A DNA stretch of 64,000 nucleotides, taken from contig CAZVWS010000004.1 of NCBI GenBank assembly GCA_964631255.1, positions 1 to 64,000 of the forward strand, in the 5' to 3' direction. Below are positions 16,036 to 25,949 of this stretch, piece by piece. Origin of the DNA: JBGZFC01 sp964631255. Lineage in GTDB: Bacteria > Bacteroidota > Bacteroidia > Bacteroidales > Dysgonomonadaceae. A model generated the notes under the pieces. The model had not been told where the DNA came from. It searched no databases and worked only from the letters and a program-made list of their open reading frames with translations. Position 1 is the stretch's first letter. Every line of letters starts with the position of its first letter. A program made the translations under genes and the position numbers.

Positions 16036-18081
16036 TTATATTTTCACTATCACATCTACTGCCGATAGTCGATTGCCTCTACCCATCAATGGATTGATAT
16101 CCATCTCTTCTATTTGCGGAGCAATGGATAAAAGTCCCGAAATTTTGCACAACGTATCGGCAATCACGTTTTCGTCCACTCCTTGTTTTCCGCGTACACC
16201 GCGAATAATTGGGTATGATTTGAGCGAAAGTATCATTGTCAGCGCTTCGGCATGACTTATTGGTGCTAAATTGCTTTGGATATCTTTCATTACTTCTACA
16301 AAAATACCTCCCAAACCGCAAGTGATTAGATGACCGAAATCTCCCTCTTTCTTCACACCAATCAGAATTTCAACACCACTTTCCATTTGTGAAATTTGTA
16401 CTCCTTGCGCTCCGTCAATGCGCATGAGCATAGCAAAATTCTCTTTAACATCTTCTTCCGAAGTTACGTTGAGAACTACACCACCGGCTTCTGATTTGTG
16501 TGCCAAGCCAACTACTTTCATCACTACAGGGAAACCAATTTCGCGTGCGGCTTCTATTGCTTCCGATTCACTATTGACCAATCGCTCTTGCGGACGAGTT
16601 ATGCCAACCAAATCGAGCAAACGTAGGGCAAGCGATGTATCTAACATTCCGCTTTTTCCATCCAGAAGTTCGCGTATTTCATTTGCAGCGGGCAACTCTT
16701 CGTGCTCATCTTTTTCTGGCAATTGGGTATGATATACTCTTGCCAAAGCACGGGCAAATGCTACTTCATCATCAAAGAATACGCCACCGTTATCTACAAA
16801 CTCTTGCATTTCTATTTTGCAATTGATTACGGACGGCATAATGGCATATACCGGTTTTTTACATTTTTTTTGTTGTTCGCGAATCACTGCGTAGGCTTCG
16901 TGGTTGGGAAATAAACCGGGACTTCCAAATATAACGGCAATACCGTCAATCATGTCCAAATCTTTTTCGCAAGTTTCAATGGATTTTTGCAATTGTGAAG
17001 CTGTACCTGTTGCCAAAATATCGATTGGATTTGCTACCGATGACCCGTCGAAAAGCTCCGACAAAAGTCCGCTCGTTTTATCTTCCGGAAGCGGAGGAAC
17101 CGACAATCCGCCGTTTGCCAAGGCATCGGTAAGCATCACAGCCGGTCCGCCGGCATGTGTGATGATGGCGATGTTTTTCCCTTTTAATGGAGGATGTTGC
17201 AATACCGCGCCCACGGTGGACAACTCTTCGCGGCTGTAACAGCGCACTACTCCCGACTTACGGAATAGCGCATCTACTGCCGTGTCCGAATTGAGCATGG
17301 CTCCGGTGTGCGATGCTGCTGCACGACCGCCATCGTCTGATGTGCCTGATTTAATTGCAGCAATTTTGCATCCTTTTTCGCTTAGCGAGCGAGCATATTT
17401 TTGAAATAATTGTGGTTTACCGATACTTTCCAAATAGAGTAAAAGTGTTTTGGATGATGTTTCGGGATTAAAATTTTCATCTATATGTGCCAACACTTCT
17501 TCAACTCCTGTTTGTGCTGCATTCCCGACCGAATATACCGAGCTAAATGGTAAGCCTTTGCTTATGGCAGACTCCATAATAAAAACCGCTGTAGCGCCCG
17601 AACCTGAAATCAATTCGCATCCGCCTGCCACCAAATTGGGAATGGGTGTAGTGAATACAGATTGATGATTGGTATTCATCACGCCGATGCAGTTTGGTCC
17701 GATAAGGGTTGCTCCGGCTTCGGTAGCAATGGCTGCCATTTTCGATTCCATCGCTTTGCCTTCTGCTCCCATTTCAGAAAATCCGGCCGAAAGTACGATA
17801 ATTCCTTTTGTACCTTTTTCGTTTACAAGCGTTTGTATGGTATCCAAACAAAAACGTGCCGGAATGGCAAGGATGGCTAAATCGGTTTGGGGAAGACTTT
17901 TGGCATCGGGCAGGCAATCGATGCCTTGCAATTGTGTTGCTTTTGGATTGACTGCATATAGTTTGCCTTTGAAATTTCCGTTCAGAATATTTTCAAGAAC
18001 TTTTCCACCGGGTTTTGTTGTGTCGGCAGAGGCTCCAATAACTGCTATGGAGCGAGGATTTGTTAATTGTGGCGTTATCAT
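16036..18081 (-). CDS. Acetate--CoA ligase (ADP-forming), fused alpha-beta form
   Basis: Converts an acyl-CoA, ADP and phosphate to the free acid, CoA and ATP, the energy-saving last step of acetate or branched-acid production. The 681-residue product contains, in order, a CoA-binding Rossmann domain (IAVIGASADTTKPGG, from residue 12), a succinyl-CoA-ligase-like domain with the phosphorylated His258 (AAASHTGAML), and a C-terminal ATP-grasp domain from about residue 460. The start at 18081 (MITPQLTNPRS) gives the usual family length; the longer reading back to 18240 adds unrelated residues. It is the first gene of a pair with the aminotransferase. Confidence 0.92.
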   Translation of the reverse strand: MITPQLTNPRSIAVIGASADTTKPGGKVLENILNGNFKGKLYAVNPKATQLQGIDCLPDAKSLPQTDLAILAIPARFCLDTIQTLVNEKGTKGIIVLSAGFSEMGAEGKAMESKMAAIATEAGATLIGPNCIGVMNTNHQSVFTTPIPNLVAGGCELISGSGATAVFIMESAISKGLPFSSVYSVGNAAQTGVEEVLAHIDENFNPETSSKTLLLYLESIGKPQLFQKYARSLSEKGCKIAAIKSGTSDDGGRAAASHTGAMLNSDTAVDALFRKSGVVRCYSREELSTVGAVLQHPPLKGKNIAIITHAGGPAVMLTDALANGGLSVPPLPEDKTSGLLSELFDGSSVANPIDILATGTASQLQKSIETCEKDLDMIDGIAVIFGSPGLFPNHEAYAVIREQQKKCKKPVYAIMPSVINCKIEMQEFVDNGGVFFDDEVAFARALARVYHTQLPEKDEHEELPAANEIRELLDGKSGMLDTSLALRLLDLVGITRPQERLVNSESEAIEAAREIGFPVVMKVVGLAHKSEAGGVVLNVTSEEDVKENFAMLMRIDGAQGVQISQMESGVEILIGVKKEGDFGHLITCGLGGIFVEVMKDIQSNLAPISHAEALTMILSLKSYPIIRGVRGKQGVDENVIADTLCKISGLLSIAPQIEEMDINPLMGRGNRLSAVDVIVKI

Positions 18082-18408
18082 TTTTACACTGGTTTTATGT
18101 TTTCGGATTCTATTTGAGTTTGCTTCCATTAATATGGCAAAAAATCGATTTTCGGTATATTTATAAAATAAATACCGATACAGAAAAGCCATGAAAAGCG
18201 TGGTTTTAACTAAAATATAGCTGATTGCAAAGATAAACAATATATTTGAATGTGTGAGTCTGTTATTTGTTCAATTTTATTTTTTCAATCTATATATTCA
18301 ACAACATTTTGAGCAAAGTTGGCGTCGTTGTAGTGAAATGTGTGGACAAAAAAAGTCGGAAGAAAATTCTCCCGACTTCAATATAAATGTTTTTTGTTTG
18401 AACTAAAA
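18082..18408. other. Intergenic gap between the acetate-CoA ligase and ilvE
   Basis: No gene is visible in these 327 bases. On the minus strand TATCTTTG at 18235-18228 matches the -7 consensus and could start the ligase transcript, with a leader of about 140 nt and no clear -33 box. The ilvE terminator lies at 18346-18378. The rest is AT-rich and unremarkable. Confidence 0.5.
18346..18378 (-). terminator. ilvE rho-independent terminator
   Basis: On the minus strand AAGTCGG-G-AGA pairs with TCT-T-CCGACTT around a 4-nt loop and is followed by seven T and TGTCC. It lies 31 nt after the ilvE stop. The shape is that of a standard intrinsic terminator. Confidence 0.85.
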
Positions 18409-19431
18409 TTATTCGATAATAGTTACCCAGCCGTGTGTATCCGGCTCATCACCATATTGTATACCGCGCAGTTTTTTGTAAAGCATTTCAGAAATAGGAC
18501 CTGCTTTTCCGTCTTTGCTGAACACGTATGATTTGTTCAAATCGAGGTCGTCGATTCGTTCTATCGGGCTAATTACGGCTGCAGTACCGCAAGCACCGGC
18601 TTCTTCAAATGTTTCCAATTCGGTAAATGGAACGGGGCGTCTTTCTACTTTCAGACCCAAATCTTCAGCCAATTGCATCAAACTTTTGTTGGTGATAGAT
18701 GGCAAAATGGAACTGGATTTTGGTGTAATATAAGTGTTGTTTTTGATTCCGAAGAAGTTGGCTGCACCGCATTCGTCGATATATTTTTTCTCTTTGGCAT
18801 CAAGATAGAAAACAGCCGAATATCCCATTTCGTGTGCTTTTTGTCCGGCAACCAAACTTGCAGCATAGTTACCACCCACTTTGTAAGTTCCTGTTCCTAA
18901 TGGAGCAGCGCGATCATACTCACGCATAAGCACAAAAGGAGTAGTTTTGAATCCACCTTTGAAGTATGGACCTACCGGTGTAACGAAGATGAGGAACATA
19001 TATTCGTCGGCGGGTTTCACACCTACCAATGCGCCTGTTCCGATGAGTAGCGGACGGATATAAAGCGATGCTCCACTTTCGTAAGACGGTACAAAACGTT
19101 CGTTTTTCTTGATGGCGAGTTTCACCATCTCTTCAAATTTTTCAACAGGCAACTCTGCCATCATAATTCCTCTACAAGACGATTGCAAGCGCAATGCATT
19201 TTCACGCATACGGAATACGCGGATTTTACCATCTTTTCCACGAAAAGCTTTCAATCCCTCAAACGCTTCTTGACCATAATGCAAGCAAGTAGCAGCCATG
19301 TGGATGTTTATAAACTCGGAGGATTCTAATTGTGGTTCACTCCATTTGCCGTCTTTAAAATAAGAACGGACATTGTAATCTGTTTTAATGTAGCCGAAAG
19401 ATAAGTCGGCCCAATTGATTGATAAGTCCAT
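18409..19431 (-). CDS. ilvE: Branched-chain amino acid aminotransferase
   Basis: Fold-type IV PLP enzyme that interconverts leucine, isoleucine and valine with their 2-oxo acids. The 340-residue length and the layout match type II BCAT enzymes. The PLP lysine is Lys184 (GTGTYKVGGNYAAS), the cofactor Glu is in YIDECGAANFFG, and EAFEGLKAFRGKDG is near residue 60. It stands alone on the minus strand with its own terminator and a long upstream region shared with dnaG. Confidence 0.95.
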   Translation of the reverse strand: MDLSINWADLSFGYIKTDYNVRSYFKDGKWSEPQLESSEFINIHMAATCLHYGQEAFEGLKAFRGKDGKIRVFRMRENALRLQSSCRGIMMAELPVEKFEEMVKLAIKKNERFVPSYESGASLYIRPLLIGTGALVGVKPADEYMFLIFVTPVGPYFKGGFKTTPFVLMREYDRAAPLGTGTYKVGGNYAASLVAGQKAHEMGYSAVFYLDAKEKKYIDECGAANFFGIKNNTYITPKSSSILPSITNKSLMQLAEDLGLKVERRPVPFTELETFEEAGACGTAAVISPIERIDDLDLNKSYVFSKDGKAGPISEMLYKKLRGIQYGDEPDTHGWVTIIE

Positions 19432-19793
19432 AATAGATATGATTTATAAATTTGAATTAAATAATTTTCGTCTTTATAATTCTTGGTTTTTTACTAAGAA
19501 AACAACGCCCCAATCCGGTTAAATATTGTTTCGAAAAAAATTTACAACAACTTCCGAACAGAGCTATTTTGTAGAAACAAGAAAATCCTTATTTCTCGAA
19601 ATGAAGAAACCAAAAAACAGCCATTCCCTCCGCTTTTTTTACTGCAAACTAAGGGAAACAACAAGTTTTGAAAGGATTAGTAACAGATATAAAATCTGCG
19701 TTTGTTTCTTTTGATGCAAATATAGTGGTTTATTCTCAATTTATACTGTTTTTACAACAATATTTCGTAATTTCGTGTCGCGAAACAAAAAAA
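19432..19793. other. Divergent intergenic region between ilvE and dnaG
   Basis: 362 bases without a convincing gene; short reading frames here lack support. On the minus strand TATATTTG (19724-19717) matches the -7 box, but would give ilvE a leader of about 280 nt and has no good -33. Close to dnaG the sequence is AT-rich (ATATTTCGTAATTTCG) and may hold its promoter in degenerate form. No riboswitch or leader peptide rich in branched-chain codons was recognised by eye. Confidence 0.4.
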
Positions 19794-21815
19794 ATGATCG
19801 ACCAAATAACAATTGCACGTATTCAGGATGCCGCACAGATTGTGGATGTGGTTTCCGATTTTGTTACCCTCAGAAAAAGAGGAGTTAACTACGTGGGTTT
19901 GTGTCCATTTCACGACGACCGAACGCCATCTTTCTACGTTTCGCCTGCCAAAAATATTTGCAAATGCTTTGCTTGTAACGAAGGTGGCACCCCCATCCAT
20001 TTCATCATGAAGCATGAGCAACTTTCGTATTACGAAGCTTTAAAATTTCTTGCTAAAAAATACCATATCGAAGTAGTTGAAAAAGAGCTTACCAACGAAG
20101 AAAAACAAGCGCAAAGCGACAGAGAAAGTATGTTTATTCTCAACGAATTTGCTCGCGACTATTTTGTAAAAACGCTGCACGAACACCCCGAAGGCAAAGC
20201 AATCGGTTTGAGTTATTTCAGGGAAAGAGGCATAAGAGACGATATAATCAAAAAATTTCAACTGGGATATAGCCTCGAACAGCGCGATGCCTTATCGGCA
20301 GAAGCACAAAAAAGTGGATATAACCGAAACTATTTAATAAAAACCGGTTTGTCTTTTGGCGACGACGAGAGCCGTCCCCTAACGGACAGATTTAGAGGCA
20401 GGGTAATTTTTCCGGTGCACACCATTTCCGGCAAAGTGGTTGCTTTTGGCGGTCGTATCCTGAAAAAAGTGGAAAACACCGGCAAATATGTAAACTCGCC
20501 CGAAAGCGAAATCTACTCCAAAAGTAATGAGCTTTATGGCATTTATTTTGCCAAAAATGCCATCATGAAACAAGACAGGTGTTTTTTGGTGGAAGGATAT
20601 ACCGATGTTATCTCTATGCACCAAGCAGGTATCGAGAATGTGGTAGCATCGTCGGGTACGGCTCTCACCACCGGACAAATACGTATGATTCACCGTTTTT
20701 CGGAAAACATAACGGTGCTGTACGATGGCGATGCAGCCGGCATCAAGGCGGCATTGCGCGGTATCGACCTACTTCTGGAAGATGGCATGAACGTGAAAGT
20801 GGTGCTTCTGCCCGATGGCGAAGACCCCGACTCGTTTGCCCGCAAGCAGAATGCCGAAAATTTCAATCAATACATTGCCCTTCATGAGCAAGATTTTATC
20901 CGTTTTAAAACACAACTTCTGCTGCATGAATCGGGAGACGACCCCATCAAACGAGCCGAGCTGATAACCAATATCGTTCAAAGTATTGCGCTCATTCCCA
21001 ATACAATCATTCGTCAGGTTTATATTCAAGATTGCGCCCAATTGCTGCAAGTAAGCGAAAAAATGCTCATCTCAGAAATAAACAAAAGGAGAATGCGCAA
21101 CTACGAACAAAAGAAAGGCAAAGACAACCAACAAACGGAATCTGTTTCGGACGAAGCACCACCCAAATCTTTGCAAAACGTAGTCGCAAAAAGCATTAAA
21201 AAAAACCCGTATGAACCTTACGAACAAGAAATTATCCGCTACGTTGTGCGATACGGTAACACGCCGCTTTACCGAAAATATGAGAAAAGAAAACGGGTCG
21301 AAAACGGTATGTCTATCGAAGAAGACGTGCTCACGGAAATAGGTCCGGGCGTAACGGAGTTTGTGAATTACGATTTGAATCGCGACAATATCCAATTTAC
21401 CAATCCCATTTACAAAACACTTTTTGAGGAAGCGATGCAATTTTTGGATGATGAGAAATTCGATTCGAACCACTATTTCCTTTCACATCCCGACACCGAC
21501 GTTAGCAAATTGGCAACGGAACTGATAAGCGACCGATATCACTTGAGCAAAATTCACGCCAAACAATTGGGTGAAGAGGTGGACGATAAAGACTCACGTT
21601 TGCGTGAAGAAAATCTGCTCCACATGCGCGTGCCACGTGCTACTACCGAGCTAAAAAACGCATACGTGATGCAGAAAATAAAGCGAATAAAGGACGAAAT
21701 AAAACAAGCCGATGCCGAAAAAGCTTTAGATTTGATGCTACAACTCATGCAACTGCAAGAGATAAAGAAAATATTGGCAAAAGAATTGGGCGAACGCATA
21801 GTTTTGAAATTCTGA
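19794..21815 (+). CDS. dnaG: DNA primase DnaG
   Basis: Makes RNA primers for replication at the fork. The 673-residue protein begins with a CHC2 zinc finger (CPFHDD then CKCFACNEGG, residues 38-70). The primase core and Toprim domain follow, with the acidic residues in FLVEGYTDVIS and VLYDGDAAGIKA, and a helicase-binding-like helical C-terminus ends it. The start at 19794 (MIDQITIARIQ) fits homologues; the reading frame extends further upstream to 19668 with no homology. It is not in the rpsU-dnaG-rpoD arrangement of proteobacteria. Confidence 0.96.
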   Translation: MIDQITIARIQDAAQIVDVVSDFVTLRKRGVNYVGLCPFHDDRTPSFYVSPAKNICKCFACNEGGTPIHFIMKHEQLSYYEALKFLAKKYHIEVVEKELTNEEKQAQSDRESMFILNEFARDYFVKTLHEHPEGKAIGLSYFRERGIRDDIIKKFQLGYSLEQRDALSAEAQKSGYNRNYLIKTGLSFGDDESRPLTDRFRGRVIFPVHTISGKVVAFGGRILKKVENTGKYVNSPESEIYSKSNELYGIYFAKNAIMKQDRCFLVEGYTDVISMHQAGIENVVASSGTALTTGQIRMIHRFSENITVLYDGDAAGIKAALRGIDLLLEDGMNVKVVLLPDGEDPDSFARKQNAENFNQYIALHEQDFIRFKTQLLLHESGDDPIKRAELITNIVQSIALIPNTIIRQVYIQDCAQLLQVSEKMLISEINKRRMRNYEQKKGKDNQQTESVSDEAPPKSLQNVVAKSIKKNPYEPYEQEIIRYVVRYGNTPLYRKYEKRKRVENGMSIEEDVLTEIGPGVTEFVNYDLNRDNIQFTNPIYKTLFEEAMQFLDDEKFDSNHYFLSHPDTDVSKLATELISDRYHLSKIHAKQLGEEVDDKDSRLREENLLHMRVPRATTELKNAYVMQKIKRIKDEIKQADAEKALDLMLQLMQLQEIKKILAKELGERIVLKF

Positions 21816-21985
21816 TTTTTTTGGCTAAACGCCCATAGACCTCATGAAGGAAGACACAAGTAAACAAAAAACTGAGGTATTTTTCGACAATTAAGTTCCT
21901 AAAAACTATTAAATTATAAATTCTAAGATATACCTCGAAAAAAATCACTAACTTGCATTCCGAAATAAAATCATAGCAAAAGAAA

Positions 21986-22825
21986 ATGACAAGAGAAATA
22001 ATTAAAACAGTTACAGGAACACCACAAATTGATGGTGCTGGCGTACATTTGGTACGAGTTTTCGGGTATCGAGACGTGAAAGATTTCGACCCATTTTTGA
22101 TGTTAGACGCATTCGACTCAACCAATCCCGAAGATTATATAAAAGGATTTCCATGGCATCCGCATCGTGGAATTGAAACCGTAACGTATCTCATTAGCGG
22201 ACAAATGGATCACATGGACAGTTTGGGCAACAAAGGCACGATAAAAGCCGGCGGATGCCAATGGATGACTGCCGGAAGTGGCATTTTGCACCAAGAGATG
22301 CCAATCGCCTCCGAGCGAATGTTGGGAGCGCAACTTTGGGTAAATCTATCGGCAAAAAACAAAATGGCAGAGCCAAAATACCGAGATATTACGGCTGAAA
22401 TGGTGCCCGTGATAAAGAATGAAAGTGGCGAAATTCGTGTGCTTTCGGGTTCATACGAGGGCGTGAAAGGAGCTATGCAACCCGATTACGTGCAAGTGCA
22501 ATATCTGGACGTGATGGTTTATGCCAACCAAACAATGACTATTTCTACCAACAAGAGCGAAAATCTGTTTGTGTACGTAATTGACGGAAACGGCACTACC
22601 GGAGAGAAAAATTCTCCCATCCAATCGCATAGTGCGGTTTTGTTTGACAAAGGTGAGCAATTGATTTTCCGTGCAGGAAACGACGGACTGCGACTATTTT
22701 TGCTGTCGGGCGAATCACTGAACGAACCCATTTCCTGGGGCGGACCCATCGTGATGAACACCCGCGAAGAACTGAATTTCGCTTTTGAAGAGTTGGATAA
22801 AGGAACATTTATCAAGCACAAATAA
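21986..22825 (+). CDS. Pirin family protein
   Basis: A 279-residue bicupin. The N-terminal cupin has the metal ligands of human pirin: His58 and His60 (WHPHRGIETVTY), His102 and Glu104 (ILHQEMP). Bacterial members are iron-binding proteins, some with quercetin 2,3-dioxygenase activity in vitro; the cellular role is not settled. It appears to be a single-gene unit ended by a strong hairpin at 22863-22905. Confidence 0.93.
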   Translation: MTREIIKTVTGTPQIDGAGVHLVRVFGYRDVKDFDPFLMLDAFDSTNPEDYIKGFPWHPHRGIETVTYLISGQMDHMDSLGNKGTIKAGGCQWMTAGSGILHQEMPIASERMLGAQLWVNLSAKNKMAEPKYRDITAEMVPVIKNESGEIRVLSGSYEGVKGAMQPDYVQVQYLDVMVYANQTMTISTNKSENLFVYVIDGNGTTGEKNSPIQSHSAVLFDKGEQLIFRAGNDGLRLFLLSGESLNEPISWGGPIVMNTREELNFAFEELDKGTFIKHK

Positions 22826-22862
22826 AATTCTGAAATTCAAGATATTTCAACTTTATTAAATT

Positions 22863-22905
22863 GTAAAAATGTATCAATATCAGCAGATTTTTGATACATT
22901 TTTAC
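22863..22905 (+). terminator. Pirin gene terminator, 15-bp perfect stem
   Basis: GTAAAAATGTATCAA (22863-22877) pairs perfectly with TTGATACATTTTTAC (22891-22905) around a 13-nt loop. A T-rich tail follows. It begins 38 nt after the pirin stop. Confidence 0.8.
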
Positions 22906-22980
22906 TTATTATTAATTTTTTTACCAAACATCGCCATCCAAAACTTAAAGACACAAGATGAATAATCTTGTTTTTTTGTG

Positions 22981-22988
22981 TAAATTTG
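22981..22988 (+). promoter_or_regulatory. -7 element of the ABC exporter operon
   Basis: TAAATTTG matches the Bacteroidota -7 consensus. The expected transcript start near 22995 leaves about 26 nt before the ATG at 23021. No TTTG box is found at the ideal upstream distance. Confidence 0.5.
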
Positions 22989-23020
22989 CACATTATACAT
23001 CACACAAACACAATATACGA

Positions 23021-23920
23021 ATGTATTTAGAAACTCAAGATGTCGTAAAACAATACGCCAATCATCTCGCAATAAATAAAGTAAGCATACAAGTACCACG
23101 TGGCACAGTTTTTGGACTACTGGGACCAAACGGTGCAGGAAAAACTACGCTTATCCGCATCATCACTCGCATTACTGCACCCGATAGCGGGCAAGTACTC
23201 ATAGAGGGACGACCATCGCGCAAAGAAGATGTGTATAAAATTGGTTATCTGCCCGAAGAGCGTGGTCTGTACAAGAAAATGAAAGTAGGCGAACAAGCCA
23301 TGTATCTTGCCCGACTACGCGGTTTGTCGAAACAGGAGGCACACAACGAACTAATGAAATGGTTTCAACGATTCGATATCATGAATTGGTACAATCGTCG
23401 GGTAGAAGAGTTATCGAAAGGAATGCAACAAAAAGTACAATTTATCTCTACCGTTATTCACAACCCCGATTTGCTGATTTTTGACGAACCATTCAGCGGT
23501 TTTGACCCGGTAAATGCCGAAATGATTAAAAATGAGATGCTAAGGCTAAAGAGCGAAGGCAAAACCATTATTTTATCTACGCACAACATGGAATCGGTTG
23601 AGGCGCTGTGCGATAATATCGCGCTCATCAACAAATCGCAAGTGGTATTGCAAGGCAAAGTGTTCGATATCAGAAAAGAGCATCGTTCCGATATATTCCG
23701 ATTCCGCATTCGAGGGGAATTCACAGCTTGGGATAACACAGATTTCGACATACTCTCGCAAGAAAGTTATCACGAATTTACCGATTTAAGAATTAAAAAG
23801 ACATCCGCCATCTCTAACAATGAGTTGGCATCGCTCTTTTTTGACCGGTTCGATATCATCGCTTACGATGAAGAACTGCCAACGATGAACGATATTTTTA
23901 TTAAAACGGTAACAAAATAA
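23021..23920 (+). CDS. ABC transporter ATP-binding protein (NatA-like, ABC-2 class)
   Basis: A 299-residue ATPase subunit. The Walker A motif is GPNGAGKTT, the signature is ELSKGMQQK, Walker B is LLIFDEPFSGFDP, and the H-loop is STHNME. The C-terminal extension after residue 215 is typical of NatA and similar exporters. An upstream in-frame ATG at 22958 lies before the -7 box and is rejected. The permease gene follows after 42 nt, so both form one exporter. The substrate is unknown; NatAB pairs have been linked to sodium or drug export. Confidence 0.9.
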   Translation: MYLETQDVVKQYANHLAINKVSIQVPRGTVFGLLGPNGAGKTTLIRIITRITAPDSGQVLIEGRPSRKEDVYKIGYLPEERGLYKKMKVGEQAMYLARLRGLSKQEAHNELMKWFQRFDIMNWYNRRVEELSKGMQQKVQFISTVIHNPDLLIFDEPFSGFDPVNAEMIKNEMLRLKSEGKTIILSTHNMESVEALCDNIALINKSQVVLQGKVFDIRKEHRSDIFRFRIRGEFTAWDNTDFDILSQESYHEFTDLRIKKTSAISNNELASLFFDRFDIIAYDEELPTMNDIFIKTVTK

Positions 23921-23962
23921 ACAACAAAAAAACAGCCGAAGCATTCTTATAAATAGAAAATT

Positions 23963-25291
23963 ATGAACACCTTAGGATTAGTTATACAACGCGAATATAT
24001 GACACGCGTTCGCAAAAAGTCTTTCATTATCATGACCTTACTGATGCCGCTGCTGATGGTAGCACTTTCGTTTTTTCCGCTTTGGTTATCGACGCTCAAC
24101 GATGGAAACGAAAAAAATATCGCCATTATCGACAACACGGGTTTGTACCAACAACTGTTTGAATCTACCGACTTATACAAGTTTCAGATTGTGTCGCAAG
24201 CCGAAGAAGAACAATCGCAGACGCGTTTGGGAAACGAGCTTTTTGCAATTTTGCATATTACCGACGATTTGAATAAAAACCCGCGTGCCGTGTCCATTAC
24301 CTCAGAAAAACAGACTCCGCAAGATTTACAACAAATCATAGAGAAAACGCTCAACGAAAAGGTTATTCAACAAAAACTGGACGAGCTGTCGCACTCTGAA
24401 AATGTGAATGCCGAAGCGGTAACGCAAGTTCGCGACATTGTGGAAAATGGTTCTAAAATCTCGATTCGCACACTGCGTTGGGGCGACGACGGTAATATTT
24501 CGGAATCCTCTACCGAACTGGCAACTATTATCGGCATGGTTTTCACGATACTTATTTATATGTTCATCCTCATGTACGGCAATATGGTGATGCAGAGCGT
24601 GTTGGAAGAGAAAAAAAGTCGCATTGTAGAGGTAATGGTTTCGTCGCTAAAACCGGTTAATCTACTCATTGGCAAGATTGTAGGAATCGGGTTGGTCGGT
24701 ATAACCCAACTGCTGATTTGGGCAATTTTGGTAGGTGGACTTTTTATGGGATTGTCGCTGTTTGTAGCTGTGCCCGAACAAGCCACGGCAACCATGTCGC
24801 CCGAGATGTCGGGTATGCCCGAAATGTCGCAATTAGAGATTCAATCTATGCTCAATACTGTTATGGGTGTCAATTGGATAGAGATAATGTTCTTTTTCCT
24901 CATCTTTTTTATCGGGGGTTACGTCTTATATGCTTCCATTTTTGCCATGTTTGCATCGGCAGTAGATAGCGAAGAAGACACATCGCAATTCATGACGCCC
25001 GTTACTATGCTTATTATGTTTGCCTTTTTTGCCGGATTTTATAGCGTGAGCAATCCCGACGGACCATTGGCTTTCTGGACTTCGCTCGTTCCATTTTCGT
25101 CACCCATCGTAATGATGGTGCGCATTCCTTTTGGTATCCCATTGTGGGAAAAGTTGTTATCGGTTGTTTTGCTCTATGGTTCATTCATTTTAATTGCCAT
25201 TCTTGCTGCCAAAATATATCGTGTCGGCATATTGATGTACGGCAAAAAACCATCGATAAAAGAGATGATAAAATGGCTAAAATATAAATAG
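23963..25291 (+). CDS. ABC-2 type permease (NatB-like)
   Basis: A 442-residue membrane protein with one N-terminal transmembrane helix (residues 21-41, IIMTLLMPLLMVAL), a large extracytoplasmic domain (residues 45-185), and five or six further helices from residue 190. This is the NatB or ABC2_membrane_3 layout. A Met-rich segment (TMSPEMSGMPEMSQ) lies in a loop near residues 275-290 and is worth noting but has no assigned role. It works with the ATPase encoded directly upstream. Confidence 0.88.
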   Translation: MNTLGLVIQREYMTRVRKKSFIIMTLLMPLLMVALSFFPLWLSTLNDGNEKNIAIIDNTGLYQQLFESTDLYKFQIVSQAEEEQSQTRLGNELFAILHITDDLNKNPRAVSITSEKQTPQDLQQIIEKTLNEKVIQQKLDELSHSENVNAEAVTQVRDIVENGSKISIRTLRWGDDGNISESSTELATIIGMVFTILIYMFILMYGNMVMQSVLEEKKSRIVEVMVSSLKPVNLLIGKIVGIGLVGITQLLIWAILVGGLFMGLSLFVAVPEQATATMSPEMSGMPEMSQLEIQSMLNTVMGVNWIEIMFFFLIFFIGGYVLYASIFAMFASAVDSEEDTSQFMTPVTMLIMFAFFAGFYSVSNPDGPLAFWTSLVPFSSPIVMMVRIPFGIPLWEKLLSVVLLYGSFILIAILAAKIYRVGILMYGKKPSIKEMIKWLKYK

Positions 25292-25385
25292 TTATCCGAT
25301 TGAAATCCTGATTTTGGCAATTAGACATTTATAAACCCTTTGTTTGAAAAGATGTTATACATATAATACAAAAGAGCTTCAAAAA

Positions 25386-25949
25386 ATGGATACAGAAGAG
25401 ACCAAATGGCAAAACGAACTAGAACAGTTACAAGCCATTATCAACAAAACAATTCTTGTTTCTACAACGAAATGGGGTTCGGAAGTTTTTACGCACCAAG
25501 GTAAAAATATTTTGAGTTACGGCGCATTCAAAAACTATTTCGCCCTCTGGTTTTATAATGGTGTTTTTTTGAAAGACCCCTACCAAGTTCTTGTCAATGC
25601 GCAAGAAGGCGTTACCAAAGCCTTGCGGCAATGGCGATTTGCCTCGGCAGCTGAAATAGATGAGAGAAAAATATTGGAATACATTGCCGAAGCAATCCAA
25701 AATGAAGAGGAAGGCAAATCGTGGAAACCCGAAAAAAATCCCATGCCCGACATTCCGCCCATTTTGCAATCGGCTCTAAATGAAGATACTGCATTTAAAA
25801 TTGCTTTTTCCAAATTTTCGCCATACAAACAAAGAGAGTTTATTGAATATTTAGATACGGCAAAACGTGAAGCGACAAAATTGGCTCGTTTAGAAAAAAT
25901 AAAACCATTGATATTAAGTGGCATCGGCCTCCATGACAAATATAAATAA
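25386..25949 (+). CDS. YdeI/OmdA family protein (DUF1801 plus OmdA domain)
   Basis: A 187-residue soluble protein. The N-terminal half matches DUF1801 (TTKWGSEVFTHQGKNILSY, FKNYFALWFYNG). The C-terminal part matches the OmdA or bacteriocin-protection domain (FSKFSPYKQREFIEYLDT then REATKLARLEKIKPLI). Members in other bacteria have been linked to resistance to peptides, but the mechanism is not known. The ATG at 25386 is preferred to one at 25344 because homology begins there. The next gene overlaps its end by 17 nt. Confidence 0.8.
   Translation: MDTEETKWQNELEQLQAIINKTILVSTTKWGSEVFTHQGKNILSYGAFKNYFALWFYNGVFLKDPYQVLVNAQEGVTKALRQWRFASAAEIDERKILEYIAEAIQNEEEGKSWKPEKNPMPDIPPILQSALNEDTAFKIAFSKFSPYKQREFIEYLDTAKREATKLARLEKIKPLILSGIGLHDKYK

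Noticed and set aside
21874..21936. GAGGTAT / ATACCTC inverted repeat after dnaG
   Set aside because: A 7-bp stem with a loop of about 50 nt is too weak to call a terminator with confidence.
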